From: Pseudolysobacter antarcticus | GTDB lineage: Bacteria > Pseudomonadota > Gammaproteobacteria > Xanthomonadales > Rhodanobacteraceae | NCBI RefSeq assembly: GCF_004168365.1 | Contig: NZ_CP035704.1 | Span: 3,906,001 to 3,970,000, forward strand | Reading direction: 5' to 3' | DNA: 64,000 nucleotides | Part shown: positions 1 to 9,636 of the stretch, piece by piece | How the letters are laid out: every line of letters begins with the position of its first letter | Numbering within the stretch: position 1 is the stretch's first letter | Translations under genes and position numbers: made by a program | The notes under the pieces: model-generated | The model's input: only the letters and a program-made list of their open reading frames with translations | The model's database searches: none | What the model was told of the DNA's origin: nothing

Positions 1-505
1 GATCGCGCGGCGGCGTGATGTCCTTGATCTCGATGCGATTGCACTTGAGTCCCCACGGATGGGTCGCCTCATCGACCACACGCAACAATTGCGCGTTGAT
101 CACATCGCGCTTGGACAGCGATTCGTCCAGATCCATCGAGCCGAGCACGGTACGGATATTGGTCATCACCAGCGCGAGGATCGCCTGTTCGAGATTGGAA
201 ACTTCGTACGCCGCCTTGGCTGCATCAAGCACTTGGTAGAACACCACACCATCGACCTTGACCACGGCATTGTCGCGTGTGATGACGTCTTGGCTCGGCA
301 CGGGCAGTACCTGCTCCATCATGTTGATCTTGCGCCCTATGCTTTGCATGATTGGCACCAGTATCGACAGGCCGGGCGACAAGGTATGCGTATAGCGACC
401 AAACTGCTCCACCGTCCACTCATAACCCTGCGGCACGACGCGCAACGCCTTGAGCAGGAAGACGATGGCGAGAGCGATCAACAACAACGAAATAATCTGG
501 GTCAT
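1..505 (-). CDS. SPFH/stomatin-family (slipin or QmcA-like) membrane protein, partial
   Basis: The minus-strand frame starts at an ATG at 505 and runs off the left edge, so only the first 168 codons are present. Residues 3-18 ([16 protein letters not shown]) form one N-terminal membrane anchor. This is followed by [17 protein letters not shown] and a long SPFH/Band-7 domain with typical text such as [20 protein letters not shown] and [17 protein letters not shown] proteins form large oligomeric membrane scaffolds and often work with an NfeD protein or an FtsH-type protease; here any partner would lie outside the window. The gene follows the histidine kinase gene on the same strand with a 65-bp gap, so it could be cotranscribed with it. 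The family call is firm, but the exact subfamily (QmcA, slipin) cannot be fixed without the C-terminus. Confidence 0.85.
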   Translation of the reverse strand, partial: MTQIISLLLIALAIVFLLKALRVVPQGYEWTVEQFGRYTHTLSPGLSILVPIMQSIGRKINMMEQVLPVPSQDVITRDNAVVKVDGVVFYQVLDAAKAAYEVSNLEQAILALVMTNIRTVLGSMDLDESLSKRDVINAQLLRVVDEATHPWGLKCNRIEIKDITPPRD

Positions 506-570
506 CGCAAATCTCCGTGTTCTACAATGTATAAGCAAGCGGGTCGCGCCGAGTATACGTCGGAATTTTT

Positions 571-1887
571 TCAGGCATCGATTTTGTTCGGCAGCGTGAT
601 GCTGACTGTCAAACCGCCACCGTCGCGATTGCTCAGCGAAATCCGTCCGCCATGCGCTTCGGCGATTTCGCGCGCGAGCGCCAAGCCCAAGCCGGTGCCG
701 CTGCGTTTGGTCGAATAAAACGGCACCAGTGCGTTCGCCAAAACCTGTTCGTTCATGCCGCTGCCGCGGTCGCGCATTTCGATGCGTACTTCGTGGCCGC
801 GATCCAGCACTTCGAGTAACACGTCATCCGCGGGAGAGCCAGACTCGTGCGCATTTTTCAGCACGTTGATGAGCACCTGTTCGATCTGCGCGCGATCGAA
901 CCAACCATCGTTTGGCGGCAACCTGCCAACATGTTGAAAGCGATGTTGGCGCGCGAGTCCGTCGATGAAAGGCGACCAGACAACAACGCTCAGGCGTGGC
1001 TGCGGCAGCTTGGCAAACTCGGCATAACCGCGGATAAAACTGTCGAGATGACGCGTGCGTTCTTCGATCGTATCGAACACCAGCGTCAGGCGTGTGAGAT
1101 CGCCTTTGCGTGCGAGTTCACGCCCGGAATGCGCGAGCGAGGAAATCGGTGCAAGCGAATTATTCAGCTCGTGACTGATCACGCGTATGACTTTTTTCCA
1201 GGTCTGTACTTCCTGCCGCGACAGCTCGCGCGTGAGGCGTTTGAGCAGGTACAGGGTGTGCTGCTGGCCTTGCAGACGAAACGCGCGTTGCGACAGATGG
1301 AAGGTTTCTTCCTCGCCGTTCAAGGTCACCGTGAACAGGTCATCTTGCCCGCTCGCGAGGCGTTCGCCGAGGATCGCCGGCGACTCGGCAATCACCTGCG
1401 CAAAACTCAAGCCGTTGAGCGCACGTCCGCTGTTCAACAATTGTCGCGCGGCGATGTTGGCGTAGACGATATGGTCGGCGTTGTCGGTCAGCAACATTGC
1501 CGTCGGTGAATTTTGCACGACCGTATCGAGCAGCAATTCGCGCTGGAAAAGATTCTGCCGCTGATCGCGCAATACGCGCCCGAGTTCGTTGTGCGCGTGC
1601 ACCAGCTCGCCGAGTTCGTCGCGCCGTTCGGTGCCGATCGAGAAGCTGAAATCGCCATCGCGAAATGCGACCACGCTGCCGCTCAGCGCACGCAGCAAAC
1701 GCGTCAGCGGCAACGCTACCAAACCGCCGAGCCACAATAAAAATGGCAGCATGACGATCAGCGCGAGTGGCACCGACAACAGCGCCATGTCGAACCAGCG
1801 CGCAAGCGCCGTCGCGATCAACGCCCCGAAGAGGGCGCAGCCAACGAACAACAAAGTGAGTTTGCCTTGCAGCGAAAACAGGCGCAT
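571..1887 (-). CDS. Sensor histidine kinase (NtrY/NtrB-like) of the efflux operon
   Basis: This 438-aa membrane histidine kinase pairs with the response regulator encoded just upstream. Two hydrophobic segments (about residues 9-28 and 35-60) flank almost no periplasmic loop, so it probably senses within the membrane or cytoplasm. A HAMP-like stretch (about 60-112) and a PAS-like domain (about 118-215, containing [19 protein letters not shown]) follow. The H-box is [16 protein letters not shown] with the phospho-acceptor at H239. The ATPase part shows the N-box ([13 protein letters not shown]), the G1 box (DRGSGM) and the G2 box ([12 protein letters not shown]), so the kinase looks intact. 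It is the last gene of the run adaptor-ATPase-permease-permease-regulator-kinase. Function as the sensor for the exporter is inferred from position. Confidence 0.9.
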   Translation of the reverse strand: MRLFSLQGKLTLLFVGCALFGALIATALARWFDMALLSVPLALIVMLPFLLWLGGLVALPLTRLLRALSGSVVAFRDGDFSFSIGTERRDELGELVHAHNELGRVLRDQRQNLFQRELLLDTVVQNSPTAMLLTDNADHIVYANIAARQLLNSGRALNGLSFAQVIAESPAILGERLASGQDDLFTVTLNGEEETFHLSQRAFRLQGQQHTLYLLKRLTRELSRQEVQTWKKVIRVISHELNNSLAPISSLAHSGRELARKGDLTRLTLVFDTIEERTRHLDSFIRGYAEFAKLPQPRLSVVVWSPFIDGLARQHRFQHVGRLPPNDGWFDRAQIEQVLINVLKNAHESGSPADDVLLEVLDRGHEVRIEMRDRGSGMNEQVLANALVPFYSTKRSGTGLGLALAREIAEAHGGRISLSNRDGGGLTVSITLPNKIDA

Positions 1888-1949
1888 GCGCTAGGCTACC
1901 TGAGCGAGTGCGGTTTGTGGAATCGAGCGTTGCAATGCGACTCTGCGGA

Positions 1950-3320
1950 TCACGCAATATCGGCGGAAATTCCGAGCTTTTCGAGGCGCCGATACAACGC
2001 TTGCCGACTCAGGCCGAGTTCGGCGGCGGCCTGACTGATCACGCCGCGCGCACGTTTCAACGCCTGCTCGATCGCGTCGCGATCCGGCTCGCTATCGGCA
2101 ATCACGCGCGCCGGTGCAAAACGTGGCGCGAGACCGAGATCAGCCGGCGTGATCACACCATCGCGGCACAGCAATTGCGCGCGCTGGATCGCGTTCTTGA
2201 GTTCGCGCACATTGCCGGGCCACGCATGGTCGAGCAAGGCCTGTCGCGCTTCGCCGTTGAGCACCGCGGCGCCGTCGAGAAAGTGTTCGGCGAGCGGCAA
2301 GATATCGTCGCTGCGCGTTGCCAGCGGCGGCAGATTCAGCTCGATCACGTTGAGTCGATAGAATAGATCCTCGCGGAATTTTCCGTCGCGGATCATGCTC
2401 GCGAGATCGGCATTGGTGGCGCTGATCACGCGCACCTTGACCGTGCGCGTCTTGCTCGAACCGAGCCGTTCGAACTGGCCGGTTTCGAGTATGCGCAGCA
2501 GTTTCATCTGGCCGGATAGCGGCAGGTTGCCGATTTCGTCAAGGAATAAAGTGCCGCCATCGGCCGCTTCGAAACGGCCTTCGCGCGCCTTCACCGCGCC
2601 GGTGAATGCGCCGGATTCGGCGCCAAACAATTCGGCCTCGATCAACTCCGACGGCAACGCGCCACAGTTGACGGTGATGAACGGGCCGGACTTCGCCGCG
2701 GAGTTGGCCTGGATGATTTCGGCGATACGCTCCTTGCCTGCGCCGTTCGGCCCGGTGATGAGCACCGGCACGTCGGCACGCGCGACCTGGCACGCGAGCT
2801 GGATCAATCTTTCCATCGCGCTGGAACCGAACACGATGCCGCGCAGATCGTATTTCTGATTGAGCTGGCTGCGGGTTTGCTTGCGCTCGTGGCGCAGGCG
2901 CGAAACTTCACGCGTGCTCTCGGAAAGTTCGAGCAGATTCTCCACCGACGCCTGCAGTTTGCGATCGTCCCACGGTTTGCCGAGATAATCCGCGGCACCA
3001 GCCTTGACCAGCTCGACCGCGGTCTGCAGGTTGGTCCAGCCCGTGAGCAGGACGATCGGCAAATCGGGATGTTGGGCACGGATCGCGCGAAACAGCGCCA
3101 CGCCTTCTTCGCCCGACGTGGTATCGGCGTGGAAGTTCATGTCCTGCACGATCAAGTCGACACGCTCGCGCGCCAGCATCGCCAGACCTTGTTCCGGCGA
3201 GGTCGCGTTGAGGGTGCGGATTTCGCTCAGCGAAAATAAAATGTCGAGCGCAGTGCCGACCGCAGGGTTGTCGTCGATCACCAGAACGGTGCGCATGGTT
3301 TCATTGATTCGTCGACGCAT
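1950..3320 (-). CDS. Sigma-54-dependent response regulator (NtrC family)
   Basis: The 456-aa protein has the full NtrC layout. A receiver domain (about 10-125) carries the acidic pair in LVIDDNP, the phospho-acceptor aspartate in LIVQDMNF (D60) and the K in LGKPWDD. The AAA+ domain (about 162-390) has Walker A GPNGAGKE, the sigma-54 contact loop GAFTGA (237-242) and Walker B GGTLFLDEIG. The C-terminal Fis-type helix-turn-helix is ISQAAAELGLSRQALYRRL. It should activate a sigma-54 promoter once phosphorylated by the adjacent kinase. The frame opens at 3320, but an internal ATG at 3296 (MRTVLVIDDNP) would give a more usual receiver N-terminus and may be the true start. The 149-bp gap to the upstream permease gene leaves room for an internal promoter. 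Confidence 0.92.
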   Translation of the reverse strand: MRRRINETMRTVLVIDDNPAVGTALDILFSLSEIRTLNATSPEQGLAMLARERVDLIVQDMNFHADTTSGEEGVALFRAIRAQHPDLPIVLLTGWTNLQTAVELVKAGAADYLGKPWDDRKLQASVENLLELSESTREVSRLRHERKQTRSQLNQKYDLRGIVFGSSAMERLIQLACQVARADVPVLITGPNGAGKERIAEIIQANSAAKSGPFITVNCGALPSELIEAELFGAESGAFTGAVKAREGRFEAADGGTLFLDEIGNLPLSGQMKLLRILETGQFERLGSSKTRTVKVRVISATNADLASMIRDGKFREDLFYRLNVIELNLPPLATRSDDILPLAEHFLDGAAVLNGEARQALLDHAWPGNVRELKNAIQRAQLLCRDGVITPADLGLAPRFAPARVIADSEPDRDAIEQALKRARGVISQAAAELGLSRQALYRRLEKLGISADIA

Positions 3321-3469
3321 GACCGCTTGGATGCGGCGTGGCGTGAAAGGGTTGCAAGAAAAACAATCCGGTTTTCACCGGAACGAAAAACGCGACTCCG
3401 ATCGATCCAGCGAAAGGAGCCGCGTCATTATGCGACAAAGCGATTATTCAGCGCAGAAATATTCCGATC

Positions 3470-4690
3470 TCAAGCGCTGCGTGTCGCCACTGCAGGCGGC
3501 ACGCTGGCGGCACGGCGCGCGGGCGGCAGTACCGCCGCTTGGCCGAGCAGCAGGATCATCACCGCGCCCATCGGCAGATACCACCACGTCAATCGCGTGA
3601 GCTCGAAATTGTTCACGAGCCACAGGTTCAGGCTCACCGCGAGCACGATACCCAACACGACGCCGGCCAGCGAAATCAGCAAGTTTTCGGTGAGGAAATA
3701 ACTCACGATGTTCAATCGCGTCGCACCGAGCGCGCGGCGTGTGCCGATCTGCTTGCGGCGTTGCGTGACCCAGAAACTCGCCAAGCCGACGATGCCGAGC
3801 GCGGTGATGATCAGCAAGGCGCCGCAGACGATACTGAGCAGTATCGCCATCGCGCGATCACCACGATATGCCTTGGCGCGAATCTCGCTGAACGTGCGCA
3901 CCGAGCCGATCACACGCAGCGGATTGATCGCGAACAGTTTGGCCTCGGCCGCTTTCATGGTCGATTCGAGCTGACCGGGTTTGGCGCGGACGACATAGGC
4001 CGAATTCTGCCGAATCATGCGCTGCGGGATCAATGCCGATGTGTAGCCCCAGGTTTTTACCCAACTGCCGACCCAAGGAACTTGCAGGTTGTCGATGATA
4101 CCGATGATGGTGGTCGGCTTTTTGCCTTCCATATACACCACCTTGCCGAGCGCAGACTCGGTCGGGAACATCTTTTGCGCAAACTCCTGCGTAACGATCA
4201 TGCTGTCCGGCAGGCCGGAATCGCGCTCGGCCCGATCGGTGATCTCTTCGGGTTTGAAGTTGCGTCCTGCGATGAGTTTGATATCCATGGTGTTGAGCGC
4301 GTGTTCGTCGACAAAATAGTTCGCGGTCTGGGTGGTGGAATGTTCCTGATCCGCGGTAAGGCGGACACCATCGCTCCAGCCGCCATTGGTCAGCGGCACG
4401 GTATTCGTGGAGTACACATCAGCGACACCTGGCAGATCGCGCAAGGTCTGCAGATCGGTTTGCAGCAAGGACGTGTTTTCCGCGTCCGTACCGCGACCAA
4501 CCCAGAGATTCTTGATCACGAAAATGTTGCCTTCGTCGATGCCGCTCGGACGTGCGATGAATGCCAGCCGTTCGTTGATGATGAACAGTGCGTTGCAGAT
4601 GATTGCCAGGGTCAACGCCACCTGTAACGCAATCAACAATGCACCGACTTTGTTGCGCCTGAGCGCGGAAAAAATGGGCCCGATTTCCAT
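3470..4690 (-). CDS. ABC transporter permease, FtsX/MacB type (second permease)
   Basis: This 406-aa MacB-type permease has the usual topology: one N-terminal membrane helix (about 15-40, GALLIALQVALTLAIICNALF), a large periplasmic domain (about 45-270), then three C-terminal helices with the FtsX text (about 285-400), including QRRKQIGTRRALGATRLNIV, the conserved coupling-helix region. Such permeases do not pump across the inner membrane. They use ATP to drive conformational work in the periplasm (mechanotransmission), for export of peptides, toxins or lipoproteins or for envelope remodelling. It sits 41 bp downstream of a second, different permease and shares one ATPase with it, so the exporter is likely a heterodimer of the two permeases. 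The substrate cannot be read from the sequence. Confidence 0.9.
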   Translation of the reverse strand: MEIGPIFSALRRNKVGALLIALQVALTLAIICNALFIINERLAFIARPSGIDEGNIFVIKNLWVGRGTDAENTSLLQTDLQTLRDLPGVADVYSTNTVPLTNGGWSDGVRLTADQEHSTTQTANYFVDEHALNTMDIKLIAGRNFKPEEITDRAERDSGLPDSMIVTQEFAQKMFPTESALGKVVYMEGKKPTTIIGIIDNLQVPWVGSWVKTWGYTSALIPQRMIRQNSAYVVRAKPGQLESTMKAAEAKLFAINPLRVIGSVRTFSEIRAKAYRGDRAMAILLSIVCGALLIITALGIVGLASFWVTQRRKQIGTRRALGATRLNIVSYFLTENLLISLAGVVLGIVLAVSLNLWLVNNFELTRLTWWYLPMGAVMILLLGQAAVLPPARRAASVPPAVATRSA

Positions 4691-4731
4691 TACTGACTCC
4701 TCATGGATTGCTGAATAAACACAGGCAAGAC

Positions 4732-6042
4732 CTAGTTCGATTTAAGTTGCCACGCCGGTTGCACCTGCATCGCCCGAAACGTTGGATACAACCCCGCCAA
4801 CACCGTCGCTACCACCGCCAATGCCACCGTCAGGAGTATCAGGGCGACGTTCAAATGCGCCAGGTGCGCAATGTCTTCCGGAAAAATGCCACGAATGCCC
4901 ACGAGTCCGAGCGCCGTCAGCGCGACACCGATCAAACCGCCAGCCAGACCGACCACCCCCGATTCAACGATGCATTGCGCAAATAACGCCGCCTTGTTCG
5001 CGCCAAGCGCGCGCCGCAGACCAATTTCACCAGAGCGGCCAAGAAATTTCGCCAGCATCAAACCGATCGTATTGATCAGGCACACCAGCAGAAAACTGAA
5101 GGCCAGCAGCACTGAAACCTTGGCATCGTTCGGCACGACTTTTTCCGCCACCATCCACGCCTGCACATCGCGCACGCGGTTGTTCGGCTGCCACGTGAAA
5201 CGTCCCAGACGCTGCTGTTCACGCGCGTAGTTGTCCAGCCATGCGCTGTAGCGCGCGGCATCCGCGGCACTCGGCAGCTCGATCCAGAACTGGATCCACA
5301 CGCATTCCGATACGAGATAATTTTCCCAGCCGGCTTTCGGATCATCGTTGCAGCTGTTGTTGCCGTGCGAACCGATCTGCTGATCGATCGCATGCGTGAA
5401 CGGAATGAACACTTCTTCGGTGTCGCCGAACGTTTTGCCGGTGACGTCATAAAAGCGGGGCGCGGGTTCCCACGTATCCAGCACACCGATCACACGATAA
5501 TCGCGACCATCCAGGTTGATGCTTTTGCCGACGCTATTGATTCCGGCAAACAGTTTGTCGTTGGTTTTTTTGCTGAGTACCACCACCGCCGCCTTGGCTT
5601 CGTCCTCGGTACTGCTCCAACCCTGGCCGAATAAAAACGGGGTCTCGAACATCGGGAAAAAATCACCGTAGGTTGCGCGCGCTTCGACAAAAAACGGCTT
5701 GATATCCTTGTTCTCCGGCGTCAGCGAAAAACCTGCTGCGTACATCGCCGCTTGCCGCACACCTTGATGCGCACGCATCAGCGCGGTCGCGTCGGTGTAG
5801 GTCAATTGATCGGCTGGCTCGTTGTCACCGTCGCGATGGCTTTTCGGACCCCAATTGTCGATCTGCGGCACGAACAAGCGGCTCGACTTCGAGGGAATCG
5901 GATCACCGGACATCACATGGAAAACCGTGAACACGGTCATCGTGGCACCAATGCCGAGTGCGATCGCCGCCACCATCAGCGCGGTGATGACCGGATTGCG
6001 CTTGAGACTGCGCACCGCAAGCGAAAAATAATAACTGAACAT
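4732..6042 (-). CDS. ABC transporter permease, FtsX/MacB type (first permease)
   Basis: The 436-aa protein starts MFSYYFSLAVRSLKRNPVIT, the classic MacB-type N-terminus, with a first membrane helix at about 17-40. A periplasmic domain (about 45-310) follows, then three C-terminal helices in an FtsX fold, with GEIGLRRALGANKAALFAQC as the cytoplasmic coupling segment. It begins 14 bp after the ATPase gene and is followed after 41 bp by the second permease, so the genes read as one transcript. Compared with the single-chain MacB (ATPase fused to permease), here ATPase and two permeases are separate proteins. The periplasmic domain contains two cysteines (in NNSCNDDPKAG and VSECVW) that could form a disulfide. 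Confidence 0.9.
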   Translation of the reverse strand: MFSYYFSLAVRSLKRNPVITALMVAAIALGIGATMTVFTVFHVMSGDPIPSKSSRLFVPQIDNWGPKSHRDGDNEPADQLTYTDATALMRAHQGVRQAAMYAAGFSLTPENKDIKPFFVEARATYGDFFPMFETPFLFGQGWSSTEDEAKAAVVVLSKKTNDKLFAGINSVGKSINLDGRDYRVIGVLDTWEPAPRFYDVTGKTFGDTEEVFIPFTHAIDQQIGSHGNNSCNDDPKAGWENYLVSECVWIQFWIELPSAADAARYSAWLDNYAREQQRLGRFTWQPNNRVRDVQAWMVAEKVVPNDAKVSVLLAFSFLLVCLINTIGLMLAKFLGRSGEIGLRRALGANKAALFAQCIVESGVVGLAGGLIGVALTALGLVGIRGIFPEDIAHLAHLNVALILLTVALAVVATVLAGLYPTFRAMQVQPAWQLKSN

Positions 6043-6056
6043 GGCCGTACTCCCGA

Positions 6057-6782
6057 TCAGGCGACGTGGGTGTTCTTGTCTTGCAGCGGCGTGGATGCGC
6101 GCAGCCGCGGCTGCTCGTCCAGATCAGTAACCTGACCATCCATGATGTGGATGTTGCGTTGCGCGCGTGCGGCGAGTTCGGGGTCGTGCGTAACCATGAT
6201 GATGGTGGTGCCTTGGCGATTGATTTCCTCGAGCAGCTCCATCACACCACGCGCCATTAGCGAATCCAGATTGCCGGTCGGTTCATCGGCCAGCAACAGG
6301 CGCGGACTGCCGGCGAGCGCGCGCGCGATCGCGACACGTTGCTGCTGCCCGCCGGAAAGTTCGGACGGATAATGTTTCATGCGCGACGCCAGACCGACCC
6401 GCGCCAGCGCGCCATCGATGCGACCCTTGCGCTCCGCTGCACTCATGCGCCGATAACGCAGCGGCACATCGATGTTGTCGAAAATGTTCAGATCGGGAAT
6501 CAGATTGAAGCTCTGGAAGATGAAGCCGATCTTCTCGTTGCGCAGTCGCGAACGCGCGTTATCGTCGAGCTTGCTCGCATCCACGCCATCGAGCATGTAT
6601 TGCCCGCCGGTGAGCGTTTCGAGCAGGCCGGCGATATTCAGGAACGTGGTCTTGCCCGAACCGGACGGCCCGGTCACGGCGACGAATTCACCTTCGCGCA
6701 CATGGATATCGATGCTGCGCAGCGCATGCGTTTCGATCAGATGGGTGCGATAAACTTTTTCGAGACGGGTCATCTTCAACAT
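6057..6782 (-). CDS. ABC transporter ATP-binding protein (MacB/LolD class)
   Basis: The 241-aa nucleotide-binding subunit is complete: Walker A GPSGSGKT, Q-loop in GFIFQSFNLIPDL, signature LSGGQQQR, Walker B LLLADEPTGNLD and switch histidine in MVTHDPE. I place the start at the ATG at 6782 because AGAGGA lies 7 bases before it. The frame stays open to 6893 but the extra N-terminus (basic, no homology) looks untranslated; an ATG at 6788 is also possible. The C-terminal 25 residues are an unstructured tail. It lies between the adaptor gene and the two permease genes and should energise both permeases. Confidence 0.92.
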   Translation of the reverse strand: MLKMTRLEKVYRTHLIETHALRSIDIHVREGEFVAVTGPSGSGKTTFLNIAGLLETLTGGQYMLDGVDASKLDDNARSRLRNEKIGFIFQSFNLIPDLNIFDNIDVPLRYRRMSAAERKGRIDGALARVGLASRMKHYPSELSGGQQQRVAIARALAGSPRLLLADEPTGNLDSLMARGVMELLEEINRQGTTIIMVTHDPELAARAQRNIHIMDGQVTDLDEQPRLRASTPLQDKNTHVA

Positions 6783-6905
6783 GATCATTTCCTCTGCGCT
6801 TCGGCGCGATATGAGTTGGACTTGCTGTTTTTGGACATGCAGTTCGCCGACTGATTTTCCTGAGTCGCCGCGGCCATCAACTGCACGCGGCAAAACCTTG
6901 ACTAT

Positions 6906-8177
6906 TCAATGCACGATTACCTGCGCGGCATCGTTGAAGGCATCGCTGCCCGACACCACGATACGTTCGCCCGCCGCCACACCAGAGACGATTTCCACCG
7001 AGTCCAATCCGGCGGCGCCGATCTGGATCTTGCGTTTTTCCGCGATGCCGTCCTTGACCACATACGCAAACCGTCCGCCGCCGGTATCGACGAACGAACC
7101 GCGCTCGACCATCAGCACGTTCGGGTGTTCATCGAGCAGGATGCGCGTGCTCAAGCGCTGGTTCTGGCGCAAGCCTTCCGGCACCTTGTCGGAAAAACGC
7201 ACGCGCCCGGTGACCTGTCCGTTCACCACTTCCGGCGAGATCGCGCTGACCTCGCCCTTGGCCGTGCCGGCGCCGATGCTGATCTCCGCATTCATGCCAA
7301 CGCCGAGATCGTGAGCGTAGGTTTCCGGTACCAACACTTCGACTTCGAACGCAGTCAGATCGACCACGCTAAGCAACGGCGCATTCGCCGCGACGTTGGC
7401 TTTCTGCGCGACCAGCAAAGTGCCGACCTGGCCACTTACCGGCGAGCGGATTTTCAGCGCATCGACCTGGCGTTCGAGATCGGTCACCAGCAGTTTTTGT
7501 TTCGTCAGCGCAAAACCCTTGGTGCGCAGATCGAAGTCCAGACTCTCGTGCACCAGGCCGACATCCTTGCGCGCATTCGCGACTTCGAGCTCAGCCTTGG
7601 CCAGCACATCTTTCGCGCGCAGCACCGCAAGTTCGGACGTCGCGCCTTTCTCGAACGACTGCTGATTGCGTTGCACTTCGCGCTCGGCGCCGACCCGATC
7701 GATCTCGGCTTGGTCGAGCAGTTTCTGCGTGTTCAATTGCTGCTTGCGACTGTCGATACGACTGCGCTGCACGTCGATGTCCAGACTTTGCACGGTCGAG
7801 CGTTCCTGATCGAGTTTGTTGTTGAGTTCCGGGCTGAATACTTCGGCCAGCACCTGATCTTTCTGCACCTTGTCGCCGGCGTTAATCGCGAGTGTGACCG
7901 TGCCGGCCGCGGGCGTGTACAAGGTTGGACTGACCGCCGCGACCACACGCCCCTGCACGGAAACATCGCGCACCAGATTGCCGCGCTTGACCTCGGCGAC
8001 ATGCAGCCGGCCCAGATTGACCGAGCTGTTGATCGAGAGCATGCGCAGCAGCGATGGCGTCACCCAGATCAGCAGCAACAGCACCGCCACGCCACCCGCA
8101 CCGAGCATCAACCAGCGCTTGTTCGACGGCGCGGTTGCTTCGATGCGGCGGTCTTGTGCGGCGGTATCTCGGATCAT
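6906..8177 (-). CDS. Periplasmic adaptor (membrane fusion) protein, HlyD/MacA family
   Basis: This 423-aa protein links the inner-membrane permease to an outer-membrane channel. An N-terminal cytoplasmic tail is followed by one membrane helix (about 22-42, WLMLGAGGVAVLLLLIWV). Next come the split biotinyl-lipoyl domain (VSPTLYTPAAGTVTLAINAG and later RSPVSGQVGTLLVAQK), a long alpha-helical hairpin rich in Q, E and R (about 110-235), and beta-barrel domains at the C-terminus. The start at 8177 gives MIRDTAAQDRRIE, which fits the family; the frame itself opens further up at 8240. It is the first gene of the minus-strand operon, so its promoter lies in 8178-8449, shared with the divergent sigma factor gene. 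No TolC-type channel gene is visible in this window. Confidence 0.9.
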   Translation of the reverse strand: MIRDTAAQDRRIEATAPSNKRWLMLGAGGVAVLLLLIWVTPSLLRMLSINSSVNLGRLHVAEVKRGNLVRDVSVQGRVVAAVSPTLYTPAAGTVTLAINAGDKVQKDQVLAEVFSPELNNKLDQERSTVQSLDIDVQRSRIDSRKQQLNTQKLLDQAEIDRVGAEREVQRNQQSFEKGATSELAVLRAKDVLAKAELEVANARKDVGLVHESLDFDLRTKGFALTKQKLLVTDLERQVDALKIRSPVSGQVGTLLVAQKANVAANAPLLSVVDLTAFEVEVLVPETYAHDLGVGMNAEISIGAGTAKGEVSAISPEVVNGQVTGRVRFSDKVPEGLRQNQRLSTRILLDEHPNVLMVERGSFVDTGGGRFAYVVKDGIAEKRKIQIGAAGLDSVEIVSGVAAGERIVVSGSDAFNDAAQVIVH

Positions 8178-8449
8178 CGTCGGGCTCTCGTCAGTCGGGA
8201 TAAAGGTGGATGGGTTGCTCCGTAGCAACTCACATGCCAAGTGTTATTCGTTGATAAAAACCAAACTGGATCAGTTGTTTATGCGGCTATGCGATGGCGT
8301 GGCCGCAGTCCGTTCGGGCGGACGGACAGCCCTCGGACAAGCACGCGGACAATCGTCCGGCCGCGTCGTCCGGCCCGCATCACGCGATGCGCGCGCCAAT
8401 TTCCAAATCGCTTGCGACCATTGCGCATGCAAGCGCATCTTTATCGAAC
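8178..8449. promoter_or_regulatory. Divergent intergenic region between exporter operon and ECF sigma gene
   Basis: These 272 bases must hold the start signals for the leftward exporter operon and the rightward sigma factor gene. A short inverted repeat (GTTGCT / AGCAAC, near 8215-8231) is visible. I could not identify a clear GG-N10-GC sigma-54 box by eye, although one is expected given the NtrC-type regulator in the operon. No coding sequence is convincing here. Confidence 0.35.
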
Positions 8450-9034
8450 ATGACCGGCTCTCCTTTCCAGATTGATGTCCCGAACAGCTTGCTGCAACGT
8501 GCCGGCCAGGGCGACATGCGCGCGTTCGAGCAGTTGTATCGATTGTTCGAGCGGCCCGCGTATACCTTGGCATTGCGCATGCTCGGCGATCCCGAACATG
8601 CACGCGAGGTATTGCACGACACGATGCTCAAGGCGTTCCAGCGGATCGCACAATTTCGTGGCGAAGCGCCGTTCTGGGGCTGGCTGCGGCAGATCGCATT
8701 GAACGAAACCTTGATGCGCTTGCGTCAGCGGCGCAACGATGTGGGCCATGACAACGAACTGACCGATATCGCCGACGAAAGCGCCGCTCCGTGGGTGCTC
8801 GCCGATGCGGGTGCGCTGGAGTGGAGCCTCGGCGAATTGCCGACGCAAACGCGCAGCGTGATCTGGCTGTATCACGTCGAGGGTTATACCCATCCGGAAA
8901 TTGCCGACATGCTTGGCAAGACCGTGAGTTTTTCCAAATCGCAGGTCGCACGCGGTACCGCAAAACTGCGCAGCCTGCTGACGACCGAAACGGAGCTAGA
9001 CAGATGTCCGACCTACCGCACGAGCATGGCATGA
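8450..9034 (+). CDS. ECF-type RNA polymerase sigma factor
   Basis: This 194-aa sigma-70-family factor has region 2 at about 12-85 (AFEQLYRLFERPAYTLALRM, then DTMLKAFQRIAQFRGEAPFWGWL) and region 4 at about 115-175 (LGELPTQTRSVIWLYHVEGY, HPEIADMLGKTVSFSKSQVA). The frame is open from 8294, but the ATG at 8450 (MTGSPFQIDVP) gives a family-like N-terminus. The 3' end overlaps the next gene by 31 bp, which suggests translational coupling. The partner is the predicted anti-sigma protein encoded at 9004. The pair plus the PDZ protein gene is the usual layout of an envelope-stress or metabolite-responsive ECF module, but the target promoter is not evident. Confidence 0.9.
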   Translation: MTGSPFQIDVPNSLLQRAGQGDMRAFEQLYRLFERPAYTLALRMLGDPEHAREVLHDTMLKAFQRIAQFRGEAPFWGWLRQIALNETLMRLRQRRNDVGHDNELTDIADESAAPWVLADAGALEWSLGELPTQTRSVIWLYHVEGYTHPEIADMLGKTVSFSKSQVARGTAKLRSLLTTETELDRCPTYRTSMA

Positions 9035-9627
9035 ACACGCCGGATTCCACCGCAGCAAAAACCCTCGCCAGCGCTCTGCGCGGCCTCGCCCAGGTGCAAC
9101 CGGAAACCAGTCTCTGGCCGGCGCTTGAAGCGAGCCTGTTGCACCGGCAAAAACCGCTACGCACGCGGTGGTCGTATGCGCTGCCAGCGGCGCTCGCGGC
9201 GAGCATCGCGCTATTGGCATTACCGTTTTTTTGGCGTGCGGTTAATACACCGCAAGCTACCAGCGCGATGCACAGCGATGTCGCACTGAACGTGCTGCCA
9301 GCAGATCCAAAAGGTGTCGATGCAATGCCGCAGATCAATGCGCTGCGTCAGCAATCGCAAGTGCTGGAAGGCTGGCTGAGCGCGGCGCGCAACAGCAATT
9401 CGAGCGCACGCGATCTGCTTGCGAGCAGCGAGATCGAGGACATGATCGGACTGGTCGATGTGCAACTCGCCGCGAGTGATAAACAAACCGATGCACTGCC
9501 GCTGTGGCGCCAGCGCATCGCCTTGCTGCAAGACCTGGCGGCGCTGCGCTACACCGGCGCGAGCCTGGCGGCGAATGGTATTTCCGGCGAAACGGTTCCT
9601 GCCTCGCCAACAACCTGGATCAACTGA
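9004..9627 (+). CDS. Single-pass membrane protein, probable anti-sigma factor
   Basis: The 207-aa protein starts at an ATG preceded by GGAG and overlaps the end of the sigma factor gene by 31 bp. An N-terminal cytoplasmic part (1-58) is followed by one membrane helix (about 60-80, YALPAALAASIALLALPFFW) and a periplasmic part of about 125 residues. No zinc-binding HxxxCxxC motif is present, so it is not a ZAS-type anti-sigma factor. The assignment as anti-sigma rests on topology and gene order only. The periplasmic part (ALRQQSQVLEGWLSAARNSN) looks helical and gives no enzyme motif. Confidence 0.6.
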   Translation: MSDLPHEHGMNTPDSTAAKTLASALRGLAQVQPETSLWPALEASLLHRQKPLRTRWSYALPAALAASIALLALPFFWRAVNTPQATSAMHSDVALNVLPADPKGVDAMPQINALRQQSQVLEGWLSAARNSNSSARDLLASSEIEDMIGLVDVQLAASDKQTDALPLWRQRIALLQDLAALRYTGASLAANGISGETVPASPTTWIN

Positions 9628-9636
9628 GGAAACATC

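Noticed and set aside
3539-4627. 362-aa plus-strand frame over a permease gene
   Set aside because: Antisense shadow of a clear FtsX-type permease.
6909-8225. 438-aa plus-strand frame over the adaptor gene
   Set aside because: Antisense shadow; the minus-strand HlyD-type protein is unmistakable.
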